Positions 62,958 to 64,000 of a DNA stretch of 64,000 nt are shown here, piece after piece. This DNA is from Agarophyton chilense (taxonomy: Eukaryota; Rhodophyta; Florideophyceae; Gracilariales; Gracilariaceae). Position 1 is the stretch's first letter. Every line of letters starts with the position of its first letter. The position numbers and the translations under genes were made by a program. The stretch covers positions 1,860,001 to 1,924,000 of the forward strand of contig JARGXX010000099.1 of NCBI GenBank assembly GCA_030374765.1. Direction: 5' to 3'. The notes beneath the pieces are model-generated. The model was given only the letters and a program-made list of their open reading frames with translations, was not told where the DNA came from and made no database searches.

Positions 62958-64000
62958 TCAGTGGTTTTGACTCTTTTTATACTGCTTCAGTATGTCTAAG
63001 CAGTTTGCCAAGGCGGATTCTTTGAGCCAAGTGTTTCCATGATCTGGATAGCCAAGCCATTTGACAAGATATCCGTTTCTATTTCTTCTTCGCCGGTGAT
63101 TTAATATGGCTTGTACTTCATACTCTTCAGATCCATCCGAGAGTTTAATTGGCGTTGGATTTGGAGCTTTATTTCGGGTGAAGGTGTCTTTGTAATACCT
63201 TTTTAGCAGCTGGCAATGAATCACATCATGGATACGACGTTGCTTCATGGCGATACCAAGATCGAGTCGAAAGGTCACAGGGCTGACTTGTTCAACTATC
63301 TTGAATGGTCCATAGTATATGATGTCAAGTTTGCTTTTGGGTCCTGTTTCATCCATATTTAGATTTTTGGTTGAAAGCATTACTTGTTCTCCAACTTTCA
63401 AGTCGCAAGGTACTCTTTTTTTGTTGTAGTACTTTTCAGAGTACTTGTTACTTTTGATGATTTGGTCTCTTGCGGTCTTCGTGGCATCCATGAAACTAGT
63501 CAGAAAGTCGGATGCGGATTGATTTTGAGATACGAAGCTTTCCAAAGGTGCGGTTCTTGGCTCTTCTCCATATGTTAAGAAAAATGGTGTGAAAGTCGTT
63601 GTCGCATGGACCAATGAGTTGTAGGCTACTTCGAATTCTACCAAGTGTTCATCCCAGTTTGTTTGACGATGGTTGACAAAGCATCTGATCATTTCTTCAA
63701 TCTTCTTATTCACTACTTCTGTTTGTCCATCTGTCTGAGGATGATATGCTGACGAAGGTCGCAGCGTTGTTTTAAGAACTCGAAAGACTTCCTTCCAGAA
63801 TCTGCTCATAAAGATAGAATCTCTGTCTGAGATAATTACATCAGACAAACCATGATGACGATAAACGTTGTCAATATAAGGTTTCGCAGTTTCCATGGCT
63901 GTGACAGTCTTTGTTGTTGGTATAATGCGAACTAATTTGGACAGACGATCTACAACCACGTAAAGGGTACAATTTCCTTTTTTAGTTCGTGGCAGCGGTG
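62958..64000 (-). CDS. gypsy D integrase and chromodomain, intact, partial at window edge
   Basis: An uninterrupted frame entering from the right edge. The core shows the first Asp in LYVVVDRLSKLVRIIP, the second in VIISDRDSIFMSRFW and the Glu in YHPQTDGQTEVVNKKIEEM. Then AYNSLVHATTTFTPFFLTYG, a GPY/F-type module (GPKSKLDIIYYGPFKIVEQV) and the chromodomain EEYEVQAILNHRRRRNRNGY, LVKWLGYPDHGNTWLKESAL, ending SQNH. All catalytic residues are present and no stop occurs, so this is the youngest gypsy in the window and possibly still active. Protease, RT and gag would lie beyond position 64000. Confidence 0.92.
   Translation of the reverse strand, partial: PLPRTKKGNCTLYVVVDRLSKLVRIIPTTKTVTAMETAKPYIDNVYRHHGLSDVIISDRDSIFMSRFWKEVFRVLKTTLRPSSAYHPQTDGQTEVVNKKIEEMIRCFVNHRQTNWDEHLVEFEVAYNSLVHATTTFTPFFLTYGEEPRTAPLESFVSQNQSASDFLTSFMDATKTARDQIIKSNKYSEKYYNKKRVPCDLKVGEQVMLSTKNLNMDETGPKSKLDIIYYGPFKIVEQVSPVTFRLDLGIAMKQRRIHDVIHCQLLKRYYKDTFTRNKAPNPTPIKLSDGSEEYEVQAILNHRRRRNRNGYLVKWLGYPDHGNTWLKESALANCLDILKQYKKSQNH

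Overview
This is a eukaryotic nuclear window: it holds spliceosomal-type intron signals, TATA and AATAAA elements, nuclear regulatory proteins and many eukaryotic transposable elements (TEs). Mostly intron-poor host genes, an oomycete-like Ty3/gypsy family, chromodomain gypsies, a Helitron, Tc1, Harbinger and Tnp2 transposases together suggest a TE-rich protist or alga. A multicellular red alga of the Chondrus type is my best guess, but nothing here proves the species.

Layout, left to right. 0-1.4 kb: decayed Tnp2 (CACTA/EnSpm-like) transposase on the minus strand. 1.5-9.5 kb: sparse, mostly unrecognised and broken host coding fragments. 10.6-15.8 kb: a long broken host gene with C2-domain segments, interrupted at a TA by a 1.3-kb Tc1 element with paired (IR/DR) terminal repeats. 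16.9-24.2 kb: a decayed minus-strand chromodomain gypsy (E1). 24.7-25.8 kb: a host pseudogene with a cyclic-nucleotide-binding-like domain and a carrier-like domain. 25.85-27.1 kb: a Harbinger-type transposase pseudogene. 28.07-33.17 kb: a nearly intact Helitron (Rep and PIF1-like helicase in the same frame, separated by one amber codon), followed by hairpin-rich GC repeats.

34.5-40 kb is the only clearly living host gene island: a Gfo/Idh/MocA oxidoreductase (+), an ADA3/NGG1-like SAGA subunit (+) and a dihydropteridine-reductase-like SDR (-) whose catalytic Tyr is Phe. 41.0-56.7 kb is a nest. An oomycete-type gypsy (A) lies inside a host coiled-coil exon and carries a solo LTR in its integrase. 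A second, chromodomain gypsy (B, with 0.8-kb LTRs) is inserted in its reverse transcriptase. 58-64 kb holds remains of two more gypsies and a young intact one (D) inserted in the integrase of gypsy C and running off the right edge.

Two themes connect the window. Most broken genes keep one reading frame and are interrupted only by stop codons (and by catalytic E-to-K or D-to-G changes), as expected from C-to-T decay of methylated or silenced DNA. Gypsies B and C each carry a long reading frame on the opposite strand between the chromodomain and the 3' LTR, and D carries an extra sense ORF there. These accessory ORFs are the best candidates for undescribed biology in the window.
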